Assembly: GCA_902489745.1 (NCBI GenBank)
Contig: CABUBB010000002.1
Span: forward strand, 124,001-188,000
Reading direction: 5' to 3'
DNA length: 64,000 bases
Origin: Metaruminococcus_A sp003150405
Lineage (GTDB): Bacteria > Bacillota > Clostridia > Oscillospirales > Ruminococcaceae
Below, piece after piece: positions 8,235 through 17,826 of the stretch. The first letter of the stretch is position 1. Every line of letters begins with the position of its first letter. Both the position numbers and the translations under genes were made by a program. A model generated the notes under the pieces. It was not told the DNA's origin. It ran no database searches and saw only the letters and a list, made by a program, of their open reading frames with translations.

Positions 8235-9386
8235 ATGAAAACACTCAGTATTTTGGGTTCAACCGGTTCCATTGGTACGCAGGCCATTGAGGTTGCGCAG
8301 GAAAACGGTTTCCGTGTAGCGGGCTTAGGTGCGCATTCCAATATTGATCTACTGGAAACGCAGGCAAGGCAGTTAAAACCTGAGCTTGTCTGCATTTTTC
8401 ATGCAGACAGAGCGCGAGAGTTAAAAAAACGTCTTGCTGGAACCGGAATTAAAATTGTTAGTGGAATTGAAGGGCTGTGTGCTTTAGCTTCGCTGGATGC
8501 TGCGGATATAGTGCTGAATTCGGTCGTTGGTATGGTCGGCCTGCGCCCAACCCTTGCTGCGTTGGAGGCAGGCAAAAATCTTGCGCTTGCAAATAAAGAA
8601 ACCCTCGTAACAGGCGGAGAATTGGTACTGCGGACGGCACGAGAGCACGGGGTGAAAATTCTCCCGGTGGACAGTGAGCATTCGGCAATTTTCCAGTGCC
8701 TTCAGGGTAATCCGGAAAAGGCTCTCAATAAAATTATTTTAACAGCGTCTGGCGGTCCGTTTTATGGAAAAAATGCAGAGGAACTACAAAACGTAACTGT
8801 AAAAGATGCGTTAAATCATCCAAACTGGAGCATGGGAGCAAAAATTACGGTTGATTCTGCCACCCTGATGAATAAGGGGCTGGAGCTGATCGAAGCGGTC
8901 TGGCTGTTCGGCTGCAAGGCGGAGGATGTTGAAATTGTTGTCCACCGTGAAAGCGTGGTTCATTCGGCAGTTGAGTATACAGATTATTCGGTCATTGCAC
9001 AGATGGGCGTTCCGAACATGAAACTGCCCATTCAGTACGCGCTGACCTACCCGGAACGGGTTCCTTGTAATATTAAAAGGCTTTCTTTGACCGATTATGG
9101 CACCTTGAGCTTTGCAAAGCCGGATTTTAACACCTTTATCTGCCTTCAGGCGTGCTATGAGGCTTTGGAAAAAGGTGGGTTGTATCCGGCGCTGGTTAAC
9201 GGTGCAAACGAAGAGGCTGTTTCGCTCTTTTTAAACGGTAAAATCTCTTTTTTAACAATTGGGCAATTTGTTCGTGATGTATTAGCCATTCAATTAGAGC
9301 ATAATAATGTTACAGTCGAGGAAATTGAAGCGGCCGACAGGCTGGCGCGGCAATATGTTCTTGCGCGTTACAAGGAGATGAATTAA
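8235..9386 (+). CDS. dxr: 1-deoxy-D-xylulose 5-phosphate reductoisomerase
   Basis: Converts DXP to 2-C-methyl-D-erythritol 4-phosphate with NADPH, the committed step of the MEP isoprenoid pathway. The NADPH-binding GSTGSIGTQA at the N-terminus, ANKETLVTGG, and the metal-site motif VDSEHSAIFQ are present. At 383 residues it has normal length. It is grouped with rseP and ispG, so two MEP enzymes (dxr, ispG) flank the site-2 protease as in many Firmicutes. Confidence 0.97.
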   Translation: MKTLSILGSTGSIGTQAIEVAQENGFRVAGLGAHSNIDLLETQARQLKPELVCIFHADRARELKKRLAGTGIKIVSGIEGLCALASLDAADIVLNSVVGMVGLRPTLAALEAGKNLALANKETLVTGGELVLRTAREHGVKILPVDSEHSAIFQCLQGNPEKALNKIILTASGGPFYGKNAEELQNVTVKDALNHPNWSMGAKITVDSATLMNKGLELIEAVWLFGCKAEDVEIVVHRESVVHSAVEYTDYSVIAQMGVPNMKLPIQYALTYPERVPCNIKRLSLTDYGTLSFAKPDFNTFICLQACYEALEKGGLYPALVNGANEEAVSLFLNGKISFLTIGQFVRDVLAIQLEHNNVTVEEIEAADRLARQYVLARYKEMN

Positions 9387-9390
9387 TCCT

Positions 9391-10425
9391 TTGGATTTAG
9401 TGATTACCATTTTAGTGACCATCTTGATCTTTGGCGTTTTGATTTTTATTCATGAATTAGGGCATTTTCTGGTAGCAAAGGCCTGTAAGGTTAAGGTCAA
9501 TGAGTTTGCCATGGGGATGGGGCCTACTCTGATCAAATGGCAGGGTAAAGAAACCAAGTATGCTCTGCGTGCTTTCCCCATCGGCGGATTTGTCAGTATG
9601 GAAGGGGAGGATGAATCCTCCGGAGAGAAAAATGCCTTTTGCAACAAGCCAATTTGGCAACGGATTTTGGTGGTTATTACCGGACCGCTTATGAATATGC
9701 TGCTGGGATTCATCATCTTGATTGTTGTGGTCGTTATGACGCCGCTGAACGGTTCCAATGTCATTGCACGTTTTAACGATGGAGCTGTGAGCAACCAAGA
9801 GGGCGGTTTACAGGTAGGGGATGAGCTTCTTTCCATTAACGGCAACAGTATTTTGGTGGATACAGACATTGTTTATTCTCTGCTACGAGCCAAAGATGGT
9901 ATTGCGGATATTGACGTGATGCGAAACGGAGAATTCCTGCATCTGGAAGATGTACAATTCCGTACCGTAGAAACCGACGGAAAACCACAAATCGACATCG
10001 ATTTTAAGGTCAAGGCCATCGAAAAGGATATTTTTTCGGTAAGCAAAATGGCCTTTAACAAGACGCTTTCCTATGCGAAAACTATCTGGGTGAGCTTTCT
10101 CGATATGGTGACAGGAAACGTTGGTATCAATGAACTTTCCGGACCTATTGGGGCTGGGCAGGTCATTGGGCAGACCATCCAGTTGGGGTTGAGTTCGGTA
10201 CTCAATATTGCGGCATTTATTTCTATTAACGTGGGTATCTTCAATCTGTTCCCGTTTCCGGCGTTGGATGGCTGGCGGTTTTTCGTTCTGATTATAGAGG
10301 GGATTCGCCGCAAGCCGATTAATCGAAAATATGAGTCGATCATCAATCTGGCTGGGCTTGCTCTGCTGATGGGATTGATGTTGTTTGTAACTTTCAATGA
10401 CGTATTCAGACTGTTTCAAGGGTGA
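9391..10425 (+). CDS. rseP: RIP metalloprotease RseP/RasP (site-2 protease family)
   Basis: Membrane-embedded M50 zinc protease that cleaves transmembrane segments of anti-sigma factors, signal peptides and related substrates. The HExxH motif is intact as FIHELGHFLVAKA near the N-terminus, and a PDZ-like domain lies between residues about 125 and 200. The second zinc-ligand motif near the C-terminus reads FPALDGW, where most relatives have LDGG. It has 344 residues. The start is a TTG with AAGGAGAT (9372-9379) inside the end of dxr. Confidence 0.92.
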   Translation: MDLVITILVTILIFGVLIFIHELGHFLVAKACKVKVNEFAMGMGPTLIKWQGKETKYALRAFPIGGFVSMEGEDESSGEKNAFCNKPIWQRILVVITGPLMNMLLGFIILIVVVVMTPLNGSNVIARFNDGAVSNQEGGLQVGDELLSINGNSILVDTDIVYSLLRAKDGIADIDVMRNGEFLHLEDVQFRTVETDGKPQIDIDFKVKAIEKDIFSVSKMAFNKTLSYAKTIWVSFLDMVTGNVGINELSGPIGAGQVIGQTIQLGLSSVLNIAAFISINVGIFNLFPFPALDGWRFFVLIIEGIRRKPINRKYESIINLAGLALLMGLMLFVTFNDVFRLFQG

Positions 10426-10429
10426 GAAT

Positions 10430-11479
10430 ATGAATGAAAAACGGCAGGTTCTCCCTGTAAAGTGCAAAGGTATTACATTTGGTGATGGGCAGATTACCAT
10501 CCAATCCATGCTCAATGTGCGTTCGGATGAAATTGAAAAAAGCATTGTTCAGGCCGTTGCCTTGGAGCAAGCCGGGTGCGATGTTGTGCGTATCGCGGTG
10601 CCGGATCACAACGCGGTGCGGCTGGTAGAGGCCATCAAATCCCATATTTCCATCCCGCTTGTCGCGGATATTCATTTTGATTATCGTTTGGCGCTGGAAT
10701 GTGTTGCCGCAGGAATTGATAAGGTGCGTATCAACCCGGGAAATATTGGCGGGGATGACCATGTAAAGGCGGTTGCGAATGCTTGTGCCAATGCGGGCGT
10801 ACCCATTCGTATCGGGGTAAATGCGGGCTCTTTGGAAAAAGAAATCCTGGCGAAGCATGGCGCTCCGACAGCGGATGCTCTGGTGGAAAGTGCGCTCTAC
10901 CATGTTTCGCTTCTTGAAAAGTTTGATTTTAATCAGATTGTAATCTCGGTCAAATGTTCCAGTGTGCCGGTCATGGTGGAAGCCTACCGCAAGCTGGCGG
11001 AACGCTGCGCTTATCCGCTTCATCTCGGCGTGACCGAGGCGGGAACAGAACGGGTGGGGATTATCAAGTCTGCCGCGGGCATTGGTGCGTTGTTGATGGA
11101 CGGTATTGGTGATACCATTCGCGTTTCATTGACAGCTGACCCAGTACGGGAAGTTTACGCAGCAAAAGATATTTTGCGCGGACTTGGTTTGTATGATAAA
11201 GGAATTAATTTTGTATCCTGTCCAACCTGCGGCCGGACGCGAATTGACCTGATTGGTCTTGCAAACCGGGTAGAACACGCGCTTGAGGGCTGCGAAAAAC
11301 CGTTAAAAGTTGCTATTATGGGTTGTGTTGTCAACGGTCCCGGCGAAGCGCGGGATGCAGATATTGGAATTGCGGGCGGCGATGGATGCGCCGTATTGTT
11401 TAAAAAAGGCGAAATTATCCGCAAAATGGATGAATCTGAAATTGAAGCAGTGCTTTTAAGCGAAATTGAAAAGATGTAG
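10430..11479 (+). CDS. ispG: 4-hydroxy-3-methylbut-2-en-1-yl diphosphate synthase (flavodoxin)
   Basis: Iron-sulfur enzyme that reductively converts MEcPP to HMBPP in the MEP pathway. The cluster ligands are visible: CPTCGRTRID gives two cysteines and GCVVNGPGEARDAD gives the third cysteine and the conserved glutamate. The start at 10430 sits just after the rseP stop with GGTGAG upstream, giving 349 residues. This is the short bacterial form without the plant-type insertion. Confidence 0.96.
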   Translation: MNEKRQVLPVKCKGITFGDGQITIQSMLNVRSDEIEKSIVQAVALEQAGCDVVRIAVPDHNAVRLVEAIKSHISIPLVADIHFDYRLALECVAAGIDKVRINPGNIGGDDHVKAVANACANAGVPIRIGVNAGSLEKEILAKHGAPTADALVESALYHVSLLEKFDFNQIVISVKCSSVPVMVEAYRKLAERCAYPLHLGVTEAGTERVGIIKSAAGIGALLMDGIGDTIRVSLTADPVREVYAAKDILRGLGLYDKGINFVSCPTCGRTRIDLIGLANRVEHALEGCEKPLKVAIMGCVVNGPGEARDADIGIAGGDGCAVLFKKGEIIRKMDESEIEAVLLSEIEKM

Positions 11480-11543
11480 CAGCGGAATAGCCTCTTAAAA
11501 CAAGAGGTTATTCTTGTATAAGGAATGGGAAAGGGAAATAGAT

Positions 11544-14500
11544 ATGTCTCAGGGATTTAAAGCGTTATTTGGTCCGTATTTTGCGGAGGAACAACTTGAC
11601 GGTGCATTTGACGATGCGCGCGTGTTAGTCATTGAATTGGACCAGCATGCACATAAAATGTACTGTGAAGTTGTTTTTTCATCCCTGATGCAACGGGTTG
11701 CATTGTTTCAGTGTGAGCGTATTTTGGCGGAGAAACTAGGCGTTTCCAGTTTTGTCCTTGTACCCAAATATACGCCAGACCTTTTTACACCTTCCTATTT
11801 TAATGAAATTATTCCCCTTTTGAAAAAGCGGGTGAGTGTAGCCAATGGCTATTTTAATGATTCTACTGCGGAATATGATGGAAAAGTATTAAAGATTGAA
11901 CTGAAAAACGGTGGGTACCAGCTTTTAAAGGAAGCGAAAACCGACCTTGAAATCCAGAAGATTGTTCGGGAAGAGTTCAGCATTCCGGTCGAGGTGGAAT
12001 TTACTGGAATGTTATCAAAAACGCTGGAAGATCATCAGCAGATGATCGCCTCTGCTGACCTTTCAGCAGGCGAGATGCCCCCGCCGCCTATGGATTTTGA
12101 TGTTCCGCCGGCTGGTGGTTATGATGTTCCGCCGAGTCCGTCCGCTCCCCGGTCAGAACCTAAACGAAAAACGCAAACTGTCAATCTCAAAATGGCGTTT
12201 GATAACATCCCCATTAAAACCGACCATGCAACCTTGCTTTCCGGGCGTAAATTTCAGGGGACCCCTGTGCGGATTGCCGATCTCTCACAGGAAAGCGGCC
12301 GTGTTATTATCTGGGGCGATGTTTTTATGAGCGATAGCCGTATGTCACGCGATGGTAAAACGGCTATTCTCAGTTATTCCATTACCGACTACACTGGTTC
12401 CATTTCGCTGAAGGTTATCACCGACAAAAAGAGCGCCGAAGCGTTTGAAAAAATAAAAAAAGGTTCCACATTGCTGCTGCGCGGAGAGGTAACCTACGAC
12501 AAATATGACCGTGATATTGTGGTGCGTCCCAACGACGTTATGCTCGTGGAACGGGTAAAACGGCAGGACACTGCAGAGGAAAAGCGGGTTGAATTGCATT
12601 TACATACCAACATGTCCTCAATGGATGCGGTCACAAGCGCCGATAAACTGGTTCAGACGGCGTATGAATGGGGCCACAAAGCCATTGCAATTACCGACCA
12701 CGGTGTAGCGCAGGCCTTTCCGGAGGCGATGAACGCGGTGGACGCTATTCGTTCCAAAGGCGGAGACTTTAAGGTTATTTATGGTGTTGAGGGATACTTT
12801 GTAGACGACTGCGTTGGCAATGATACTCAGTCTGCTGTTTTTGGGGACAAGGATTGCGCTCTGACAGACGAATTTATCTCTTTTGATGTGGAAACTACAG
12901 GGCTGAATGTACAGTCGGAACGCCTGACCGAAATTGGTGCGGTCAAAATTAAAAACGGCGAAATTCTTGATACATTTAATACTTTTGTCAATCCTGGCAA
13001 GCCAATTCCCGGTAAGATTACCGAATTGACCGGGATTACCGACGCAATGGTCAGCGGCGCTCCCAGCGAGGAGGAGGCGTTAAAGGAATTTTTTGCTTTC
13101 TGTGGGGACGATGTGCTGATTGCTCATAACGCGCGGTTTGATATGAGTTTTATCCAGGCAGCGGCTAAGCGCAGCGGCATGCCCTGTGACTATTCGTTTA
13201 TTGATACCGTTCCGCTCTGCAAGAGTCTGTATAAACTTAAAAATCACAAGCTCAATACGGTGGCCGACCATTTAAAGCTGGGCGATTTTAACCATCATCG
13301 GGCGTGCGATGACGCTGCGGTTTTAGCAAAAATCTTTTTTGATATTGCAGATAGGCTTCAAAACGAACGCGACATTTCCATGATTTCTGAGATTAAGACC
13401 AAATCATCGGGTGAAGTGAACTTCCGCAACCTAAGGTCTTATCATCAGATCATTTTGGTACGCAATAAAACAGGGTTAAAGAACCTTTACCGTCTGATTT
13501 CGCTGGGACATCTCAAATATTATTACCGTCAGCCGCGGATTCCGAAAAGCGAGCTGGTACGCTGGCGTGATGGGCTCATTATTGGCAGTGCGTGTGAAGC
13601 AGGCGAGCTGTTTTCAGCCATTGTAGACGGCCGCCCATGGGAAGAACTGTGTAAAATTGCGGAATTTTATGATTATCTTGAAATTCAGCCGGTTGCCAAT
13701 AACATGTTTCTGGTTCATTCCGGTAAAGCGGAAAGCGAAGAGCAGCTGCGTGACTTTAACCGTACCGTTGTCCGGCTTGGCGAGTTTTTGCACAAGCCGG
13801 TAGTTGCAACCTGCGACGTCCATTTTCAGGACGAGGGCGATGCTATTTATCGTGAAATTTTGACCAGTATTAAGTTTAAGGATGAAAACCAACCGCCGCT
13901 TTACTTCCGCACCACCGATGAAATGCTTAGAGAGTTTGCGTATCTCGGTGAGGAAAAAGCGCATGAAGTGGTCATTACCAATTCCAATTTGATTGCCGAT
14001 ATGTGTGATCCAGAGCTGCGGGCTTTTCCAAAAGGAACCTATCCTCCAAGTATTGAGGGTTCGGAGCAGCAGCTTCAGGATATCTGCTGGGCAAAAGCAC
14101 ATGAAATTTACGGAGATCCGGTTCCGCAGCTTGTTGCGGACCGGTTGCAGAAAGAGCTGGATTCCATTATCCGCAATGGGTTTGCAGTTCTCTATATCAT
14201 TGCGCAGAAGCTGGTCTGGAAATCGGTTGAAGACGGTTATTTGGTTGGCTCCCGTGGTTCGGTTGGCTCCTCCTTTGCAGCAACAATGGCGGGCATTTCG
14301 GAGGTAAATCCGCTGCCGCCGCATTACGTCTGCCCTAAATGCCAGTACAGCGAGTTCATCACCGACGGTTCGGTGGGGTCCGGCTATGACCTGCCGGAAA
14401 AATACTGCCCGGAGTGCGGAGAGTTTCTTGTGCGCGAAGGGCATGATATTCCATTTGAAACCTTCTTGGGGTTTAAGGGTGACAAATCGCCGGATATTGA

Positions 14501-15920
14501 CCTTAACTTTTCCGGTGAATATCAGGCGCGTGCCCATAAATATACCGAAGAACTGTTTGGTTCCGACCACGTATTCAAGGCCGGTACCATTTCAACGGTT
14601 GCGGAAAAGACTGCCTATGGTTTTGTTTTAAAATACCTGGAGGAGCATGGGCGTGTCGTCCATAAGGCGGAGGAGGCACGTCTTGCCTCCGGCTGTACCG
14701 GCGTAAAACGCACAACCGGTCAGCACCCGGGCGGCATGGTTGTTGTACCGTCGGATTATGACGTTTACGACTTCACCCCGGTACAGCGCCCGGCAGATGA
14801 CGCGGATAGCGACATTACCACCACCCACTTCGACTTCCATTCGCTTCATGATACCATTCTGAAGCTGGACAACCTTGGGCATGATGTTCCGACCATGTAT
14901 AAATATCTGGAGGACTTTACCGGCATTAAAATTGCCGATGTCACTATGAGCGATCCTGGGGTCATCAGTCTGTTTACTTCAACCGAAGCGCTTGGAGTAA
15001 CTCCGGAGGATATCGACAGCCTGACCGGGACCTTTGCGCTGCCGGAAATGGGCACGCCGTTCGTCCGCCAGATGCTGATTGACTCCCAGCCGAAATGTTT
15101 TTCCGACCTGCTCCAGATTTCCGGCCTTTCCCATGGCACCGACGTATGGCTCGGCAACGCGCAGGATCTTATCAAAAACGGCACCTGCGACATCAGTGAG
15201 GTCATTGGTACCCGCGATAACATCATGGTTTACCTGATGCACAAGGGCTTGGAGCCGGATATGGCGTTTAAGATTATGGAAATTACCCGTAAGGGCAAAG
15301 CGACCAAGCTGTTAACCGAAGAACACATCAATGCGATGAAACAACACGGTGTGCCGCAGTGGTATATTGACAGCTGCATGAAAATAAAATACATGTTCCC
15401 GAAAGCGCATGCTGCCGCCTATGTTACAGCCGCCATTAAATTAGGTTGGTTCAAAGTTTATAAGCCGCTGGAATTTTACGCAACCTATTTCACCGTGCGC
15501 AACGGAGATTTCGACGCGGAAGCTGCGGTCAAGGGACGTAATCTGGTCAAACTCCGGTTGGATTCACTCAAGGCAAAGGGAAACGAGCGTTCGGTCAAAG
15601 AAGAGGATATGTATAATACCCTGCTTATTATCAATGAAATGCTGTGCAGGGGCTACGAATTCCTGCCGGTGGATATTTATAAATCCAAAGCCAATCTCTA
15701 CGATGTTGAGGACGGGAAAATCCGTCTGCCGTTTTCGGCACTGAAAGGCGTCGGCGCTGCCGCGGCAAAGTCGTTGGAGGATGCAGGAAAAGAAGGAACC
15801 TATATCTCGGTGGATGAAATTCAGAACCGGGCAGGGATTTCCAAATCGGTCATTGAAATGCTGGAACAGGCAGGAGCTTTGGAGGGAATTCCAAAATCCA
15901 GCCAGATGTCGTTTTTTTAA
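11544..15920 (+). CDS. polC: DNA polymerase III alpha subunit, PolC type
   Basis: Gram-positive replicative polymerase. Domain order for 1458 residues: N-terminal domain, a Pro-rich linker near residue 185, an OB fold, a PHP domain opening with VELHLHTNMSSMDAV (about 348) and interrupted by a DEDDh 3'-5' exonuclease beginning FISFDVETTGLN (about 442), a zinc-binding CPKC/CPEC segment (about 930), then the polymerase core with catalytic aspartates in PDIDLNFSGEYQ (about 982) and the thumb/duplex-binding region. ATG 11544 follows AAGGGAAA and gives the usual MSQGF-like start; a TTG at 11514 is in frame but less likely. A small CCTCTT/AAGAGG hairpin lies upstream. Confidence 0.97.
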   Translation: MSQGFKALFGPYFAEEQLDGAFDDARVLVIELDQHAHKMYCEVVFSSLMQRVALFQCERILAEKLGVSSFVLVPKYTPDLFTPSYFNEIIPLLKKRVSVANGYFNDSTAEYDGKVLKIELKNGGYQLLKEAKTDLEIQKIVREEFSIPVEVEFTGMLSKTLEDHQQMIASADLSAGEMPPPPMDFDVPPAGGYDVPPSPSAPRSEPKRKTQTVNLKMAFDNIPIKTDHATLLSGRKFQGTPVRIADLSQESGRVIIWGDVFMSDSRMSRDGKTAILSYSITDYTGSISLKVITDKKSAEAFEKIKKGSTLLLRGEVTYDKYDRDIVVRPNDVMLVERVKRQDTAEEKRVELHLHTNMSSMDAVTSADKLVQTAYEWGHKAIAITDHGVAQAFPEAMNAVDAIRSKGGDFKVIYGVEGYFVDDCVGNDTQSAVFGDKDCALTDEFISFDVETTGLNVQSERLTEIGAVKIKNGEILDTFNTFVNPGKPIPGKITELTGITDAMVSGAPSEEEALKEFFAFCGDDVLIAHNARFDMSFIQAAAKRSGMPCDYSFIDTVPLCKSLYKLKNHKLNTVADHLKLGDFNHHRACDDAAVLAKIFFDIADRLQNERDISMISEIKTKSSGEVNFRNLRSYHQIILVRNKTGLKNLYRLISLGHLKYYYRQPRIPKSELVRWRDGLIIGSACEAGELFSAIVDGRPWEELCKIAEFYDYLEIQPVANNMFLVHSGKAESEEQLRDFNRTVVRLGEFLHKPVVATCDVHFQDEGDAIYREILTSIKFKDENQPPLYFRTTDEMLREFAYLGEEKAHEVVITNSNLIADMCDPELRAFPKGTYPPSIEGSEQQLQDICWAKAHEIYGDPVPQLVADRLQKELDSIIRNGFAVLYIIAQKLVWKSVEDGYLVGSRGSVGSSFAATMAGISEVNPLPPHYVCPKCQYSEFITDGSVGSGYDLPEKYCPECGEFLVREGHDIPFETFLGFKGDKSPDIDLNFSGEYQARAHKYTEELFGSDHVFKAGTISTVAEKTAYGFVLKYLEEHGRVVHKAEEARLASGCTGVKRTTGQHPGGMVVVPSDYDVYDFTPVQRPADDADSDITTTHFDFHSLHDTILKLDNLGHDVPTMYKYLEDFTGIKIADVTMSDPGVISLFTSTEALGVTPEDIDSLTGTFALPEMGTPFVRQMLIDSQPKCFSDLLQISGLSHGTDVWLGNAQDLIKNGTCDISEVIGTRDNIMVYLMHKGLEPDMAFKIMEITRKGKATKLLTEEHINAMKQHGVPQWYIDSCMKIKYMFPKAHAAAYVTAAIKLGWFKVYKPLEFYATYFTVRNGDFDAEAAVKGRNLVKLRLDSLKAKGNERSVKEEDMYNTLLIINEMLCRGYEFLPVDIYKSKANLYDVEDGKIRLPFSALKGVGAAAAKSLEDAGKEGTYISVDEIQNRAGISKSVIEMLEQAGALEGIPKSSQMSFF

Positions 15921-15923
15921 TGG

Positions 15924-15952
15924 TTGACATTTATATAGTAGCATGTTATTAT
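15924..15952 (+). promoter_or_regulatory. Promoter of the histidine operon
   Basis: TTGACA (15924-15929) and TATTAT (15947-15952) are 17 bases apart, almost consensus. It lies directly after the polC stop codon and about 30 bases before hisZ, with palindromic repeats overlapping it. Confidence 0.8.
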
Positions 15953-15965
15953 AGTAGCATGCTAA
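15934..15965 (+). promoter_or_regulatory. Tandem palindromic operator candidate at the his promoter
   Basis: The 12-mer TATAGTAGCATG occurs twice, at 15934-15945 and 15950-15961, with a 16-base period. Each copy is part of a palindromic core: TAGCATGTTA (15939-15948, one mismatch) and TAGCATGCTA (15955-15964, perfect). The first overlaps the spacer and -10; the second covers the predicted transcription start. The position suits repression. A TrpR-like YerC/HisR-type regulator is one candidate, unproven here. Confidence 0.65.
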
Positions 15966-15982
15966 AGTATAAAGGAGTTTAT

Positions 15983-17191
15983 ATGGGAAAAGATTACCGC
16001 ATTACCCCGGAAGGAACCAGAGATCTTATTTTTGAGGAATGTACCATCCGGAGGGGATTGGAGCACAAAACGGCGGAATTGTTCCGCAGCAGAGGTTTTA
16101 CTGAGGTGGTGACTCCAGAAATTGAATTTCTGGATGTTTTTACCTTAAAGACCCACCATATCTCAGTGGAAGATATGTATAAACTTTCTGACCGGAAGGG
16201 GCGTTTGATTGCTCTGCGTCCGGATTCCACCATGCCGATTGCCCGGCTGGTTTCCACCCGTCTCAGGGAGGAACCGCTGCCGTTGCGGTTGTTCTACAAT
16301 CAAAAGGTGTACCATGCAACGCCAAGCTTGACGGGGCACAGCGATGAAGTGCTGCAGAGCGGCATTGAAATTATTGGCGCATCCGGCAAGCGTGCGGATC
16401 TTGAGGTGATTTCTACGGCGGTGGAGGCGCTTGATTGCTGTACTGCTGCTGATTATCGTTTGGAGATTGGGCATATTGCCATCTTCCACCGGTTGATGGA
16501 AAAATTAAAGCTGGATGACGACTTGAAAGAGGAAATCCGCTGGTGCATTGAAATCAAAAATTATCCGGCGCTTAATGATTTGGTAGATAGCTGTTTGGTG
16601 CCGCAGGATGCGGATATGATCAAACAGCTTCCGCGCCTGTTTGGATCGGAAGAGGTATTCGATCAAGCGATTGCCCTGTTCCACGACGAAAAAATTACTG
16701 AGACAGTGGAATACCTGCGGAGTATTTTTAACGATTTACAGCAGCTCGGTCTGAAAGATAAAATATCGGTTGACCTTGGTATTGTAAACCGGGCAAACTA
16801 CTATACTGGCGTGCTGTTCCGTGGTTACATCACCGGCTTTGGGCAGGCGGTTCTCTCTGGCGGCCGGTATGACAAGCTGCTTTCTGAATTTGGAATGCCT
16901 TGTCCGGCGACCGGTTTTGGCATGAATCTTGACGCGATTCTGGTTTCTTTGCTCGGCAATACGCCGGTTAAACGGTCTTTTCTACCGGAGGTGCTGGTTT
17001 TTGCTCCAGAGGGCTATGAAATGAAAGGGCTTATTTATGCAAAAAAATTGACGGCTTCTGGAAAAGTGACGGAATACAGCGTTTTCCAAACGTTGGAAGA
17101 AACCAAATTGTATGCGGCGCAAAAAGGGATTGGAACGGTTGCTGTAGTTACCGGTGAGGTTGAACAACTGCCCGTGGAAAGGAAGAGGTAA
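15983..17191 (+). CDS. hisZ: ATP phosphoribosyltransferase regulatory subunit HisZ
   Basis: A class II histidyl-tRNA-synthetase-like paralogue that pairs with short-form HisG to make the active, histidine-inhibited first enzyme of histidine synthesis. It has 402 residues, keeps the synthetase core (VTPEIEFLDVF, ALRPDSTMPIARL and a late GGRYDKLL motif) and heads a his operon beside a short HisG, which argues against it being HisS. AAAGGAG (15971-15977) sets ATG 15983; longer in-frame reading would start inside the promoter. Confidence 0.93.
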   Translation: MGKDYRITPEGTRDLIFEECTIRRGLEHKTAELFRSRGFTEVVTPEIEFLDVFTLKTHHISVEDMYKLSDRKGRLIALRPDSTMPIARLVSTRLREEPLPLRLFYNQKVYHATPSLTGHSDEVLQSGIEIIGASGKRADLEVISTAVEALDCCTAADYRLEIGHIAIFHRLMEKLKLDDDLKEEIRWCIEIKNYPALNDLVDSCLVPQDADMIKQLPRLFGSEEVFDQAIALFHDEKITETVEYLRSIFNDLQQLGLKDKISVDLGIVNRANYYTGVLFRGYITGFGQAVLSGGRYDKLLSEFGMPCPATGFGMNLDAILVSLLGNTPVKRSFLPEVLVFAPEGYEMKGLIYAKKLTASGKVTEYSVFQTLEETKLYAAQKGIGTVAVVTGEVEQLPVERKR

Positions 17192-17195
17192 GCGG

Positions 17196-17822
17196 ATGAA
17201 TCCAATAAGGATTGCACTGACCAAAGGGCGGCTGGAAAAGGATACAGTCGCGTTATTTGAACGTCTTGGCTTTGATTGCGGGGAGCTGCATAATAAGGGC
17301 AGACGGCTAATTTTAAGAATTCCCGATGCAAATTTGGAAGTCGTTCTGGCAAAAGCGGCCGACGTCATTACCTACGTAGAGCACGGCGTCTGTGATATGG
17401 GGGTTGTGGGAAAAGACACCATTATGGAATACGGCGGTTCCTTTTTTGAGCTGACCGATTTGGGCTTTGGCAAGTGTAAATTTGCCGTTGCCGGAAAAAG
17501 TGCTGAGGAACTGTATTCTGGTTATCGTGTTAAGACCATTGCAACCAAATACCCCAATGTGTCCCGCCGCTTTTTTGAATCCAAGGGGATGGATGTGGAC
17601 ATTGTCAAAATTGAAGGTTCAGTGGAGCTTGCCCCATTGATTGGATTGGCAGACGCCATTGTGGATATTGTAGAAACTGGTACGACACTGAAGGAAAACG
17701 GACTGCAGGTCATTGAAGATGTGGCGGCTGTGTCGGCCAGAGTCATCGTCAATTCGGCGAGCATTAAGCTGCGTAAGACGGAAATTGAATCCCTGCTCGC
17801 AAAGATTGAGAATGTGAGGTAA
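17196..17822 (+). CDS. hisG: ATP phosphoribosyltransferase catalytic subunit, short form
   Basis: Condenses ATP and PRPP to phosphoribosyl-ATP, the first committed step of histidine synthesis. At 208 residues it is the short form without the C-terminal ACT-like regulatory domain, so it needs HisZ. RIALTKGRLEKDTVALF opens the protein, and the PRPP-binding segment IVDIVETGTTLKENGL is intact. ATG 17196 lies four bases after the hisZ stop behind GAGGT. Confidence 0.96.
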   Translation: MNPIRIALTKGRLEKDTVALFERLGFDCGELHNKGRRLILRIPDANLEVVLAKAADVITYVEHGVCDMGVVGKDTIMEYGGSFFELTDLGFGKCKFAVAGKSAEELYSGYRVKTIATKYPNVSRRFFESKGMDVDIVKIEGSVELAPLIGLADAIVDIVETGTTLKENGLQVIEDVAAVSARVIVNSASIKLRKTEIESLLAKIENVR

Positions 17823-17826
17823 CAGC

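Noticed and set aside
13614..14570. 318-codon frame antisense to polC
   Set aside because: It is fully inside the PolC coding sequence and has no ribosome binding site or motifs.
15921..15982. T-box leader upstream of the his operon
   Set aside because: The leader is only about 25 bases long, which excludes a T-box; the palindromic repeats explain the region better.
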